Positions 22,301-37,300 of a stretch of 64,000 nucleotides of DNA are shown in pieces. The notes below the pieces were generated by a model. The model did not search any database, was not told where the DNA came from, and saw only the letters and a program-made list of their open reading frames with translations. The DNA comes from Asterias amurensis (taxonomy: Eukaryota > Echinodermata > Asteroidea > Forcipulatida > Asteriidae). The DNA is taken from the NCBI RefSeq assembly GCF_032118995.1, contig NC_092663.1, positions 3,038,001 through 3,102,000 on the forward strand. Direction: 5' to 3'. Position 1 is the first letter of the stretch. Every line of letters starts with the position of its first letter. A program made the position numbers and the translations under genes.

Positions 22301-25300
22301 AGGCAGTGGACACTATTGGTCATTACTCATATAACTATCATCATAAAGCCTTTCTTGATTACGAGTAATGGGGAGAAGTTGATGGTATAAAACATTGTGA
22401 GAAACAGCTCCCTCTGAAGTGACGCAGTTTTCGAGAAGGAAGTAATTTTAGACGAATTTTCTTTCGAGAAATCAAACATCAGAAAGCACACAACTTCATG
22501 TGACAATGGTGTTTTTTCTTTCATTGATATCTCGCAAACTCGACAACTGATTGAGCTAAAATTTTCACAGGTTTGTTATTTTATGCATATGCTGAGATAC
22601 ACCAAGTCAGAAGACTGGTCTTTGACAATTACCAATAGTGTCCACTGTCTTTAAGGAATAAAAAAAGGCCCAGTGACCAGGGGTAATGATGTTGGAAGCG
22701 CTTTTTGAGACAACTTTCAGGTGTGGAAAGCACAATACAAAAACTGGTTGTTATTATTATTATCCTGAGGAGTTTTATTACCAATTCAGTTACAGCCAAT
22801 GATTTCCCTAGTTTAGCAGAGCAAAATACTACAGAAAATGTATCAGTTGCTACTCAAAAAATCATGATTTGTGACACGATATTGGTATTCAGTTTGCACA
22901 AAAAAAGTCAGCCTAAATGTTTTGCTATGCAAAACTGCTGGACACAATCATTCCATGGGATACCCTGATGCACTTTCGCGCTGGCTTTGCCTAGACCCCT
23001 ATTCCATGGGAGTCCAGCTGCATGTTTCAATAATACACCAGGGTTTTAGAGCTTACACCTCCTACAGAGCGTGGGTGGCTATTTCTCTGGGATTTGCCGG
23101 GAATATCAGGGGTAAAAGCTTTCTGTTGTATGTAGAAAATGGACTCAAACTCTGTGATAGACTTCAACAACTTTATTTGTAAATCTACGTTTTTATAACA
23201 TGCACTTGGGAATAACTCATCTAAAACACTATTACATCATGCATCTTAGGCCATACACAACCTAGATCATGTTTGTCTAATGAAAGTGAAATATAAATAG
23301 GATATGACACTACCCAAGTGTGAAAGAGCCGACCATTATTCCCCAGGGTTGCCCCCATTGAAAAGAAACATAGATACACAACCCCTTACCTTCCTAGACT
23401 GTCTCTCCACACCCTACTAGATGGCTTTCTTAAATTTGATCCACACTGTTCATTACAATCAATGAAATAGTGATATTTATGTTTATTGGTATTTTTTGTT
23501 GTCACAGTCGCAAGATGATGACATCACAAAGCAAATAGAAGAGCTAAGAAACCATCCTGAAGCTCTAGAGTGCATTTCACAGGACTGTCCTGAAAACCTT
23601 AGAAAAGGTAAGAATATCGGCCACTGCAAAGACACGTTTGATAATCTTGTTGCCCTTGAGTGATTTTACTGGGATCTTTTCTCACTACAACAAAATCCAA
23701 CACAATGGGCAAATTAGGTACCGTTTGATTAGCACCTCTACCTGTGGTTTTTATTTTTCGGGACTTACTGAAGTTTCTTTAATGATCGCTTTCCCTGAAA
23801 ATATTGTTGCCACAGAGAAACCCGCAGAGTTGAAAAAGGACAACTATGGAAATGGTTCTCGTTAGAAGTAAACAGAATTTTATGTTGTCCTGTGAGAAAA
23901 TTGAGTAGGGGTGCACTGTGATTAGCAAAACCGCCAATAATTTTTTTTTTTTTTAGATTCAAGTTTTGGTGGATAAAAACTAACATGTTTTCCCATAAAA
24001 TGATTCTCAAAATGTTTTTAACTATCGAAACCTGCTGTACTTCATAACCAAGTAAATTTTTATTGCCACTAATTTTAAGAGCGATTGCTGAACATATAGA
24101 GATCCTATGATTACGCCAAAATATTTCTTTGCAAATTATTTCCCTGCAGAGTTCTTGAATTTGTTTCCCGGGATTAGTATAGAAAGTACTGATAAATTCA
24201 CCGTTGTAACGTTGTGTCAGAGGACGAGAAACAATATGACGGGTTGGAGCAATGAGGTAGAAGAAGAGAGGAATCAACTCCTGGAAACGGTAAGAATATA
24301 TCATCTTTTTAAAGCCATTGGACCCTTTCAGTACAGAAAAATAAATAAAAGCTCACAGATTTACAAATAACTTGCAGGGTTTACAGAAGGTAATGGTGAA
24401 AGACTTCTCTTGAAATGTTATTCCATGAAATGCTTTACTTTTTGAGAAAAATGTACAAACAATATAAATTCTCGTTAACGAGAATAATGGATTTATTTTA
24501 CACACATGTCATGACACGGCGAAACGCGCGGATACAAGGGTGGGTTTTCCCGTTATTTTCTCCCGACTCCGATGACCGATTGAGACTAAATGTTCACAGA
24601 TTTGTTATTTGATATAAGAGCTGTGATACACGAAGTGTGGGCCCTGGACAATACTGATTACTGAAAGGGTCCAATGGCTTTAAACCGAAAATATTTCTAC
24701 TTACAAACAAAATTTTTAAAATGAGGTATCAGCTAACATCACAAGTTCACTTCAATATGAGAGCTACACCTAACTGTCACCAGCCATCAATTTCACCAAA
24801 CTCTTCCTAACTTAGGATTATTTTTAGGACTTGGGACGAGTTAAGTTCCGTTTCCGTAGACGTAGGACGCTTTGAACCCATCCTACGTTAGGAGGGGTTA
24901 CTCGTCCTAACTCGAGATAGGATTAATCCTAGCGTTTATTGAAAATCGGCTGCTGTGCACAGTGCTACCTTCCGACTATTAGGCATGTTATGAGGTGCAT
25001 GCTGGGCCCAATTTCATAGAGCTGCTAAGCACAAAAATTTGCTTAGCATGAAATTTCTTCCTTGATAACCAAATTTCCATTTGTTGCATGTTGCTCTTAA
25101 CTGGTATTCAACTGGTGTTTGCTTGTCCTGAAAACCATGTGGAAATTTGGGTGGCATTCCTATTTTTATCAAGGGAGATATTTCAGGCTAAGCAACTTTT
25201 TGTGCTTAGCAGCGCTATGAAATTGCCTTGCTCAAGGGAAGCAGTTATGGTTAAATGCCTTGCTCAAGGGCACAACTGTCATGACCAGGATTCGAATTGA

Positions 25301-28300
25301 GCTTAGAATTTTCTTTATTCTATTTATTATGGTTTTCCTGTGTTTTATGTATGGCGCCCTCTATTGGCCACTTTTAGTAAACCTCCAGAAACTATATTTC
25401 ACATTGTTATGAAAGAAACAAAACATTTTTAAGGAAGTGAGACAAGGTTGTCTTTTCTCTCGAGAAATGATTCCTTTTTCTTTTGTTTCATTTGCTTATC
25501 CTTCCCCATCGAAACCATTGTATCGAAGTCCCCATCGAAGTCAATTGTTAACGTTTTATTTTAGAGTTTAAAAACAAGAAAATTTTAGTAATCACTCACT
25601 TCCAGTGCATAAACAATGATCGAAACAGTTTTAAAGATCAAGTGCACTTCAAAAGAATTGGACAACCTTGGTAATTGTAGTCTCACTTGCTGTCACAAAC
25701 CTGTGAAAATCTGGACTCAATTGGTCATCAAAGTTGCAAGAGAATAATGAAAGGAAAAAACACCCTTGTTGCATAAATGTGTGTGATTTCAGATGCCTAA
25801 AAAAGGCCTCTGGTCTAAAGGCTTTTACTATTTGAGTAAGAAATGTCCCCTTTCTTAAAAGCTATGGTTTTTTCAGAGGGAGCCGTTTCTCACAATGTTT
25901 TATTCTAACAACAGCTCCCCATTACTCATTTACAAGTACGGTTTTATGCTTAACATTATTTTGAGTAATTACCAATTGTGTCCAGTGCCTTTATTCATCG
26001 GGCCATTTATTCTCAGTATTTTTTTTTCTTCTTTTTTTTTCTGTATCTTTGACAACAGTTCATCGAGAGTGCAAAGGAAATGTGTCAAATCCTTACAGAG
26101 GCCGGCTATTGGGCAGACTTCATCGATCCATCATCAGGTCAAGCGGTGAGTACCAATTAATATTTAACCCCCCTTCCCGCCCCTTCAGTGTAGTAACCAG
26201 AGATGGGCAGAAGGACTACAGCTCAGAACCCTTGCCCTGCCACCTCATTTGCTGCCCTCCCCCCAACAACAACAACAAAATTGAGGTTTAAAAGTGCACA
26301 AATGAATGGTTTGATGCATCTAATATCCCACCCAAATGATGTCTTGGCTCTTGAATATTCTCCCTACTGCTTCCTGGTGTCTGGTTACACCAACTGTCCT
26401 ACGTGGTACTTGTCCCCTCCAGTTTTTTTTTTTTTTTCACAGACAGTAGTCATACTGCACCAATCCTGTATCGCACCAGATTTGTTATTGGCAAACCTTT
26501 CTTAACCTGTGACTTTCCCCTAGTCCTTCAAAAGCATCTTGAGGATTTGGAGGGTTCTTAAAGGCAGTGGACACTATTGGTAAATACTCAAAGTAATTAT
26601 TAACATAAAACCTTACCTGGTAACGAGTAATGGGGACAGGTTGATAGTATAAAACATTGTGAGAAACGGCTCCCTCTGAAGTAATTTTGCACGAATTTGA
26701 TTTCGAGACCACAGATTTAGAACTTGAGGTCTCGAAATCAAGCAACTGAAAGCACACAACTTTGTGTGACAAGGGTGTTTTTTCTTTTTAATTATTCGCA
26801 ACTTCGACGACCAATTGAGCTAAAATTTGTACAGGTTTGTTGTTTTATTCATATACATGTATGTTGAGATACACCAAGTGAGAAGAGTGGTCTTTGACAA
26901 TTACCAATAGTGTCCAGTGTCTTGACAGACTAGGCAGGCCATGGTTGACATTAATCTATTGTCCAGAAAAGGATTGACATTATTAAAGCACTAGTGTTCC
27001 TACATAAAGCATATCATTAAATGTTTTTTGAGACGACCGATTCTGAAGCAGTAGGGATAGTACATTTCATATTGGCAGTTGAATTTCAAGGGTTCATTAT
27101 TTTTAAAAAGGCAGTCTGAATTCTGTCAAACTCAATATCCGTTGATTCTGAAGAATTGAGGCAGTAGGATCTTACATAACTCATCGGTTGTTTTTGGAGG
27201 ATTTGTGTAGTTTTCTCCAAGGACGTGTTGTTAATAAATGGCATTGATGACTATACAAACATACAAGGTAACGTTTTGTTTGCACTGCCTTGCCTTCCAA
27301 TAGAAAATCAGTGTTAGGGTTGGCCGTTCTGTGTACCTTTATGCCAATTGGCCATAAAAGTTAATTAAACATTGGGTAAGGGCCTGTCTGTGATAAGTAT
27401 GTATTCACATAGTAAACTACTGCTGGTTGCATCATAGTTCTAAACTGTTGCTAAGAAACATGGCAGACTTTTTTTTTATCACAGTGATCTGCTCTTGAAG
27501 TTTGTTCAAAGTTGTAATCCATCGCTATAGTAACATACATGTCATTATGATTTCCAATGAGTCTTTGTGTGTTTTGGTAGTGTTGGGGTATTTTTTTAGT
27601 TGTGCACCTGTAAGTAACTTGGCAAACCTTAAAGGAACACGTTGCCTTGGATCGGTCGAGTTGGTCTTTGAAAAGCGTTTTGTAACCGTTTGTTATAAAA
27701 TGCATATGGTTTGAAAGATGTTGTAAAAGTAGAATACAATGATCTACACAAATATGCCTCGAAATTGCATGGTTTTCTTTTTACCGGTCGGCCATTTTTT
27801 GACTCCCATAAATGGCCGACCGTGATAGTTCGCAACGTAAAAAAAAAACCGTGCAATTTTGAGTGATACTTGTGTGGATCATTATATTCTACTTTTAAAA
27901 CATCTTTCTAATCATATGCATTTCATAACAAACGGTTTCAAACGCTTTTTATAGACCAACTCGTCCGATCCAAGGCAACGTGTTCCTTTAAATGCTTTCC
28001 TATAAATTAACCCAAACGATTAGCATTTTGTAGGCACCTTAGTCCGTACTGGTTTGACTATAAGGTAAATCACATCAAATTCCCTGCCTGGAATTACATG
28101 GCCTGGTCTTGGCCCCTCATTAAAGGTTTCTGGTTCATACTTCCTGCGAATGCGAATGCGAAGCAAATGTTGACGTCACAATTTGGCAACAGATTATTCC
28201 CAGCAGTTGAACTCTGCTCAACTTACTTGCGAATATACCGCTGCAAGAACAGAGTTGTGACGTCAAATTCACTTCAAATTCAATTCGCATTCTGAAGTAT

Positions 28301-31300
28301 GAACCAGGCTGTACTCAAAGATTTTCCAATAGACCCATTTAATTGACTGCTCGTGCTTGACAGGCCATGATTGGCTGAAAATAGTGTGCAGCGCGTACAC
28401 ACCAGCACTTTTTCATTGTTTTCAGCAAATAATAATAATAATAATAATTTATTGAACTTATTATTGTGCTCTCTCCAGGACCAGCCTGTTCGAGAGCGCA
28501 TAACAATTGAACAGAATTCCAGTAATATAAAAAAAAAATTATGAAAATTAATCCATACGAAAACAATCAAATGCGTAATTACATCAAAAATCCAGTTGGT
28601 CAATGAGTATCACTGTGCAAGAGGCCTACATACGGTGTATGTGTAACCTATGGAAGTGTCCTTTGCAAATTAAAAATGGCCTTGCCCCCTCTTTTGGAAA
28701 CCTGTTTTATTGGAAACCATTTTTTATCTGTAATTTTGTATAACCCAGTTTCTAAATTTCCAGCAACTTTAAACACCCTTTTATCAAATCCTGTCTAAAT
28801 TTTCCTACAAACCTTACAATAATCTAATTTTTGAATAGAACACAAAAATAAACTTTACGAAGCATGTCAGGTTTTTCTGATATATATTTTTAATATAACA
28901 TAAATGATCATTAAATATTTATTTTAATCCATAGGAAAACCAAACCCCAATCAGAAATATTTCTGAATCTGTTAGTACTGTCAAACAAGATTACAGCAAA
29001 TAATCTTGATATAACAACAATTTAATTAATTTCCCTCAGGCCAATTTCTTTGAGCTGTTAAACAGAAATTAATGTTCAACAAAATAAACTGCTTAGCGCG
29101 AATAATCAGTTGACCAGTCGTAAACAATACACAGCACACAATGTCCATACATTTACTTAAACTTGAGGTTTAAAGAGTTTGAAGAATGATGGAAGAAAGC
29201 TTCCCTTAAAATATGAATTGCTGAGGTGGTGCTGTTTTTGAGAAATAAGTTTAAAGGCAGTGGACACTATTGGTAATTGTCAAAGACTAGCCTTCACAAT
29301 TGGTGTAGCTCAACATATGCATAAAAAACTAACCTGTGAACATTTGAGCTCAATCGGTCATCGGACTTGCGAGATAATAATGAAAGAAAAAATACCCTTG
29401 TCACACGAAGTTGTGTGCGTTTAGAAAGTTGATTTCGAGACCTCAAGTTCTAAACTTGAGGTCTCAAAATCAAATTCGTGGAAAATTACTTCTTTCTCAA
29501 ACACGATGGCACTTCAGAGGGAGCCATTTCTCACAATGTTTTATACCATCAACCTCTCCCCATTACTCGTCACCAAGAAAGGTTTAACGCTAATAATTAT
29601 TTTGAGTAATTACCAATAGTGTCCACTGCCTTTAAACATAGTCACCAAAATTGTGTTTTGTGTCCTACAAAAGTACCCAGACCCTTTAACAATCTCGGTT
29701 CTGCTCGTAAGCGTATTCTGGTTCTGGCATGTTTTTGTTGTGCTTTAGCAGCTCTTTAAAATTTGGCTCCATATCTGCAAAACTCTGCGCTTAGCAGATT
29801 TGTACTTGGAGCTTATTGGGCAGATGTAATTGATTCATGTTTTGCAGCGCTGTAATGTAAACCACCTGTGTGTTTACAGCTCGTCTGTTCCAATTATTGG
29901 AAAAGGTCTGGACATTCCTACGAGCCGCTTGTTCTTTCAGCTGCTTACACTATTTTCATCTGTTCATCAAATAAATTATACATATTACACAAAGTTAGAA
30001 AATGTTTTATGAGTATTTTACATGAATACAACAGCTGAGGTTTAGAACTTTTGAGTGAAGTGGTAAAAAATACACAATTCTGAACGATTCAAAGTAGTAC
30101 ACCCAAACCTTTAATATATTATGTACAGAAAGTATTAACCCCTGATACATTTTATAATTGCATCAAAAATGAGCCCATATCAGAAAACATATTTGCGGAC
30201 AACTTATTAATTCAAATAATTTTTTAAACCCCATATCAGCAAGCCTGGAAATATACGATAAGAAGACCATGGCCTTCGTTGCCCTGCTCTTTGCCTTGTT
30301 GCCCCTTGAAATAGACTTTAATATTTTCAATGGAAGCGCCCTTTGCAAAATAAAAATGGCCGTGCCCTCTCAAAGATGAAATTTTGAAATTCTAGGCCCT
30401 TACATGTATTTGTACAGGGATGAGAAATTATCAGATAAACACGTGTGTTTTCAGAAAAGCTTAAACACAAATCACTTAATCTCCTTATAAATAATGCTAA
30501 TTCCCATTTTATTAAAATTTGCATTTTGAAGGCAGTGTGTACGTACTCATGGTAATTACATGTACTCTACAAGTTTATGAACATGTAATTACCAAATGTA
30601 GACATTAATATTTCAAATGGAAGCGCCCTTTTCAAAATGAAAGAACTGTTGATATTTTAAAACATTGTTGTGGTACCCAGTGATCACATTATAGTATTAT
30701 ACATGTAGAACTGCCTCTAGCTACCGGGCAACTTTGGTGGTCTAGTTAGTTAGTTAGTAAGACACTGCTCTAGAATTATGAGGTCGTGGGTTTTAATACT
30801 TGGGTTAACGGAAACCAATTTATAGTACATGTACATGTATGACCCTATTATGTACACTGTATCTTTAAGTTTACAACAATTCAAAATATCATCCGAAAGT
30901 AAGCTGGACCTTCGACCTTGATAGAAATTATCACGTGAGAAAATGGTTTTTCCCCGGATTACCTATATCCATTTGCAACCGTTTCATTTTCAAGTAAACT
31001 TGCCTCATGACTATCATTTTCCATTAACCTCCCCCCCCCCCACACTAAATGAAAGTATGAATTCAAATGGTCAATTTCGGTACCGTATGATTATATACAG
31101 TAAATAGATTTTCAAATACATGAATAGATTTTTATGCAATCTGAGTAACAGGGAAGGAATATTATACCAACGTGCTTCTCCAATGAATTTGGCCAAGTTT
31201 CATCTGCTAAATCACAGAATAAGGTTACCGGTGACCGGTGTCTTGCTTGTTTTTGCTTAGCATAAACTGTCAAGCAATATTTCCTTTTACTTCAACAAAT

Positions 31301-34300
31301 AACACTGTCTGGCATTTTGTGGAGTCAAACACTTTACAAAATTGGGTCGTGGTCTTGACCTTGGGTTGAACTTCCTCAAAAATTCTTTTTTGACCTGAAA
31401 TTAAACTTTTAGGAACAAATGTTGTGTAACAGGATTCTCCCCAGGTTTTTTCAAAACTGTGGGACAGTCTGGACCAAAATTTTGAATGCAATGTCAAATG
31501 TTCACTTCCTCTAGCAGAAGTACCGTTTGATAAAAACAATGGTCATAATTTACAGGTTAAAGAATTTGATTGATAAATTACCACTCTCGTTTTTTACATA
31601 GTTCTGAATACTTTCTTTTTCATGTTAAATATTTATAGTTTTTGTAATAGCACATGCTTAGTAGTAGTTGTTCCAAACGTGAGAACAATACTAGTGCTGA
31701 GTAATATTAATTTCACATTTATAATTTTTACCAAGGCCATAGGGCAAAATATGAAACCTGGACGCCTCTCTTTGCATGGTATTTATCATTCATATGGAAT
31801 GGGATACCTCCACAAACAATGACTACTCATGTCCAAGGCCACAAGGAAACCCGTCCTCGTAACGGCAATCCGTCGAGTGTACGGGGCAATCAGATCCACA
31901 AGGACCTGCCCAGTGAAACGTCCAGTGTCTAAATTCAGAATCTGGACGCGGTTGTCAGACTCATTATGGACGAGAAGGTAGCCACTACATGTCGCCACGA
32001 CCGCTCCAGGTTGAGAGAGCTTGTCTGAAGACCTCAGCTCCCTCATGTACTCGCCAGTTCCCTTAAAGATCTGGACGCGGCTGTTTTTGGCCTCCGTGAC
32101 GAAGACCATGTCGCTGGGATCGATGAAGATGTAGTTTGGGAAGTCGAACTCGCCAGGACCTGATCCATGCTTCCCGATCTGTCGCCAGAGCGTCCCTTCC
32201 AAGGTGAAGATAAACAGACAGTGAGCTCCTCGATCGCTGACGTAGACTTTGTTTTCAGAGTTGATGGCGATTCCATACGGTTGCACGAAGCCATCGTGAC
32301 CGAACTCTAGAACCTGTCCGCCTTCGAGAGTTAAGATCCTCACACGCTTCTTGTTGAGTAACAAGGCGATGATGTTTGTTTGATTTACTGCAAGAAGGAT
32401 AGGTTCTTGTCCGAGGAACTTGATCTCATGTTTGAATTGGCCGTCTGGGGTCAGGCATTGAAGGCGTTCGTTCTCAACAGTGTCCGCAACCAACAGATCT
32501 CCATCAGAAGTCAGAACTATATCCGTTGGATTATCAAACTGACCCTTACCCTTCCCTCGGCTTCCAATCTGCTCTTTCTCGCCAACTGGAATCACAACTT
32601 GAGCAAGCAGGATGTCGTCTTTTCCTAATCGACTTACTTTCATCTCATAGAATCCAGGAACCTTTGGAATGTACTTTAAGGTATAGGTACAGATGACTCC
32701 TCGTCGTTTAACACTTCCAGTTACGAACCCCTCGACGTCTTTTCCTTCAGGATCGGAAATAGAAATTTTAAGACTCTGAAGAGAAAGCTTCTGAGTTCTT
32801 CCTGTATCCTTACCATCTCCGATTGAGAGGTGGTATTCCCTCGGCATCTCCATAGCCACAGTGCAGTTCCCAGCGATAATGGCCTTACTCGGGACGAGGC
32901 GAACTGGTTTCACCCCAACCTCTAATGGACTATTCCGAATCGGATCCCCACTCATGGTCACATGTAGTAGGTGGTTCCCAACATTCTCCGGGACGTAGCT
33001 GACCTTATAAACTCCATTGAGACAATCCGTTACCTTGCATTGCGTGAAAGCGCCCTCTGGGTCCTGTAACCTCGCGTAGATATCTGCCCCTCCTCCTTTA
33101 CACTCCTCCCCCTTTTGATTTAACCCTTTAACTTTTGCTGTGTTCTCGGCGAGAACAAGAGCTGGGTGGGCATTGACGATGCTCCTAGAAGGGTCTGCGT
33201 CGCCGAGGTAAACCATTCCCAGACGATCAACAAATGTATCGAACTGGCGTACAATGCTTTTATCGGCGCGAGAGAAGTGGAAAGGAGTCTTCGCTAATTC
33301 AAGTGCTTTATCTATTTCTGAGATCATCTTCTCAAAGTCTGCTCTGCCGGTATTGTTTCCATTGTGTTCTGTCTCGGCTACCGCATCAATGCCGTTTTTA
33401 TTTCCTTCAGGTCCTGCAGAATCACATTCGGTTATTGTTCCCATTCCACCGTTCAGACACGTATGATTGACGTTAACGGCCATCCGTTTTGGCGCCAGCA
33501 TGGAGCGTTTCAACCGTCGGTGCTCGTGATGAAGCTTCGCCAGAAGGAGGTCCTCCCGATCTTTGAGTTTCTGGTAGCAATGTCTGAAACATGCCTGGAC
33601 CTCTTGGCGAGTGGCTTCCACGTTGACCTCTAAGTCTCGCTCCCTCTTTGAGATCTCCTCGTGAAGCTTGTCAAAGTTTTTCATTGCCTTCTTGTCCGAC
33701 TTCCTCATCTTGACCTCAGGTTCAGGGTTTTCAGGAGGTGGTTTCATCTTGACTCCTAGATCCTGATGAGCCGCTCCGTTAGAGTCTACGACTGTCTCAC
33801 TGTCGTCCATTTTGATTCACTGCAACCTGAAATGATAACCATTAATGCAAAGTTAATCCTAATAGTTTACCAGATTAATCCTCTCTTGGAATCCTCTTCA
33901 AAGTTTTTTAGCCGTTACTTAAATCTTTAATCTTTTATTGTGCTTACCCTAACCTGACACATGAACATGTTTGTTACCTCTAAATTGTATAGTATGTATT
34001 TTGTTTTTTCCCTTACACCGATGTGTATGAGACAATGTATACACGGTCTTTTCATGACCAGCTGTTTCCAAGTTCATGACGTTAACAATCTTGTTTTCCT
34101 TTCTATTTTGATTTAATAGTATGTTAAATTTGTAATGGGATAATGCTCTTACACCAAGTAATTCGCCTGTGATTTTTGTTTTCAAAGAACTTGGGAAATA
34201 CTGAGTATACAGTTCTAGCACACCTCGGTGTATGGGTAAAACCATTAAAGGAACACGTTGCCTTGGATCGGACGAGTTGGTCAAAACAAAAGCGTTTGTA

Positions 34301-37300
34301 ACCGTTTTTTTAAAATGCATATGGTTGGAAAGATGTTTTAAAAGTAGTATACAATGATCCACACAAGTTTGCCTCGAAATTGCGTGGTTTTCCTTCTACT
34401 GTGCGAACTAACATGGTCGGCCATTTATGGGAGTCAAAATTTTGACCCCCATAAACGGCCGACGTGTTAGTCGACAAGGTTAAAGGAAAACCACGCAATT
34501 TCGAGGCATGTTTGTGTGGATCATTGTATTCTACTTTTACAACATCTTTCTACCCATATGCATTTTATAAAAAACGGTTACAAACGCTTTTCAAAGACCA
34601 ACTCGACCGATCCAAGGCAACGTGTTCCTTTAATAATACTCTCTTTTTTTATGTTTACTTTACTGCTGCAGACTTTGCACTATTGCCAAAACTGTAATTG
34701 AGTTGGGCTTTAAAGTACAGCAGTTGCACTTATCAATTTCAATGTTTCCAAAACAGGAACCCATGAGAAGTGAAATGAAAATGTAATCACATTTCTATTG
34801 TACCGAAACAAATATACAAGAGGCCTTTTTTTTTGCATCAGTTTTAAGGTCAGGGAATACTTTGGGTATTTGTGAAAGACTAGTATCCTCACTTGGTGTA
34901 TCTCAACATTTGCGCACAATAACAAATCTGTGAAAATATTGTCTCACTAGGTCATCGAAATTGCAAGAAAATAATATAACAATCAAAGAAAAAAAAGGTT
35001 CCTAATGTAGTGATACAGCTTTGTCATAACAAATTTACAGGGCTTGGGGCATTTCTTGCGGTTGAATGAGTTTAAGCATCTATGGCAAAGCACTTTGTGG
35101 GGTTGAAATATGAAGTCATATTTCTGTGATGTATGCATGCGCGGTAAATTGTACATATACGCACCACTACTCAATGGCATAATTTAGGCCATCCAAGCCA
35201 ACCCCAACCCCCTCCACTCTCCGTTTGAAATCAAGACTTTTAGTATTGGAGTTTTAATGTGATAAATTCCATGTTTTTTTTTACTATTTTTCCATTAATT
35301 TTACACACAGACAGTTTATTTGTTTTTCAACCGCCAGATTATCCTTAAAAAAAATTAATTATAACTTTCATTTGAAAAGTGTGCTGAAAAGTGTTGTTTT
35401 TTAAGAAAATGGCAAGCGGAAACTTTGCCAGAAGTGACTTAACTCCCTAGAATTGTTTTATATCCCACCCCCCCAATTAAATGCGACCCTACCTACAGGG
35501 CACTACCATGGAGGTAGACACTTGGTTGGTACAAACTTTTACAGTATGTACACAGTTAATTACAGTCCAAATGCCATTCTAGTTGCTTTGTATACTTTGA
35601 CCGTGACACACACTAAAGATTATCGTTAAAAATCACGACAATGGTTCCAGTTTATTTTCCCCTCTGCCTACCAACCGCTTGTATTTATAGTTCATCTGAT
35701 AAGCAATAAAAGATTATTAGGAAAAATCAGGAGAGGAATGTTGTTTTCCTCGGTGGCTTAGTCACCGAAAAAGTAATTAAATTGAACTGATTATGTTTTC
35801 TCATGGGAATGGTATGCAAACTTTCCAAAGCCTGTTTTGATTTCATTTTTACGGATTTGATTTATTGGTTGAAATTGTTGAGTTGTGGTTGGTTTTTATT
35901 GATGACTCAACTTTGCACTGTAGTATAAAAGCTTTACATACGTAGCAATTACATGCTGTTATTGTGATCGTAACTCTCATATTATGAGGAAATTATTTTG
36001 AATGCGCTGTTGACGATGTTTTCTTAACAAAAGAGAATCAGGGATTGAAATGTTTGGTAAAAAAAACACAATATTGCAATTCTTGTAGCTCAAAACATGT
36101 ACTAGACCAGAATTTCTAATTCTGAGGTCTCAAATTTAAATTTGTGGAAGATTACTTCTTTCTTGAAAACTACTTCACTTCAGAGTTAGCCGTTTCTCAC
36201 AATATTTTATACTATCATTATCTCTCCATTATTCTTCCACCAAATAAGGTTTTATGCTAATAATTATTTTGAGTAATTACCGGACTTATTTTTTCCCTTT
36301 ATAATACAAGGATGAGATTGTTCAAACTATTGGCTGAATTCAGACGTTTTATGTCGGCCATAACTAAATCAGGAAATCCTGCTCATTGGTCAACTTCTCT
36401 AGTGCTTTGGATACTGTTCCCAAAGCTCCTTGGAATCTTTAACCCCAGGGATTACCAAGCGGTAGAAGTGGCATCATTTCAACATTCATGTTCCTTTGAA
36501 ATCCAAGTTTCAGACTTTTTCATTTGTAATTACTCTGACCCCTGATAATACCAAGAGTGGCTTTTAACCTTCTTTGTGGTGATTTTAATGCACGTTTCCC
36601 TCCATCCTACATAGTACAATCTAGACATTTTAAAGAGGAACATAAATTCATGTCTAAAAAAAAACCTGCCAGTGACATGCCATCTCTTTGATTTCCCTTA
36701 AGAACAAGACATTCTTTTTATCTACCGATCTATCTTCACCGCGGCCAAATTACAGAAAGGAATAACAAGATTGATTAAGACCTGAAGAAATCAAGAGAAT
36801 GGATAATTATATGTGTGACTACGGTGGTCACAGCTGGTCAATATAACGCCCTCAGCTACTTGCCCTTGAAGGCACAAGTATAGGAGTTTCACTTCCTTTA
36901 AAGGCAAGTGAACACTATTGGTAATTACCGAAAAATAATTATTAGCACAAACCCTTACTTGGTAACAAGTAATGGGGAGAGGTTGATGGTATAAAACATT
37001 GTGAGAATGGGCTCCCTCTGAAGTGACATAGTTTTCAAGAAAGAAGTAATTTTCCAAGAATTTGATTTCGAGACCTCGGATTAAGAATTTGAGGTCTTGA
37101 AATCAACCATGTGACAAGGGTGTTTTTTCTTTCATTATTATCTCGCAACTTCGAAGACCAATTGAGCTCAAATTTTCACAGGTTTGTTATTTTATGCATA
37201 TGTTGAGATACACCAAGTGAAAAGACTGGTCTTTGACAATTACCAATAGTGTCCACTGCCTTTAAAGGCAAAGTATACCTTTGGTTTTTGGAACGGTTTG

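Noticed and set aside
23765..24304. 179-codon minus-strand open frame
   Set aside because: It overlaps MMADHC exon 5 antisense, has no recognisable domain, and the plus-strand exon fully explains the constraint.
33949..34362. 137-codon minus-strand open frame
   Set aside because: It covers a SINE tail and part of a family H element.
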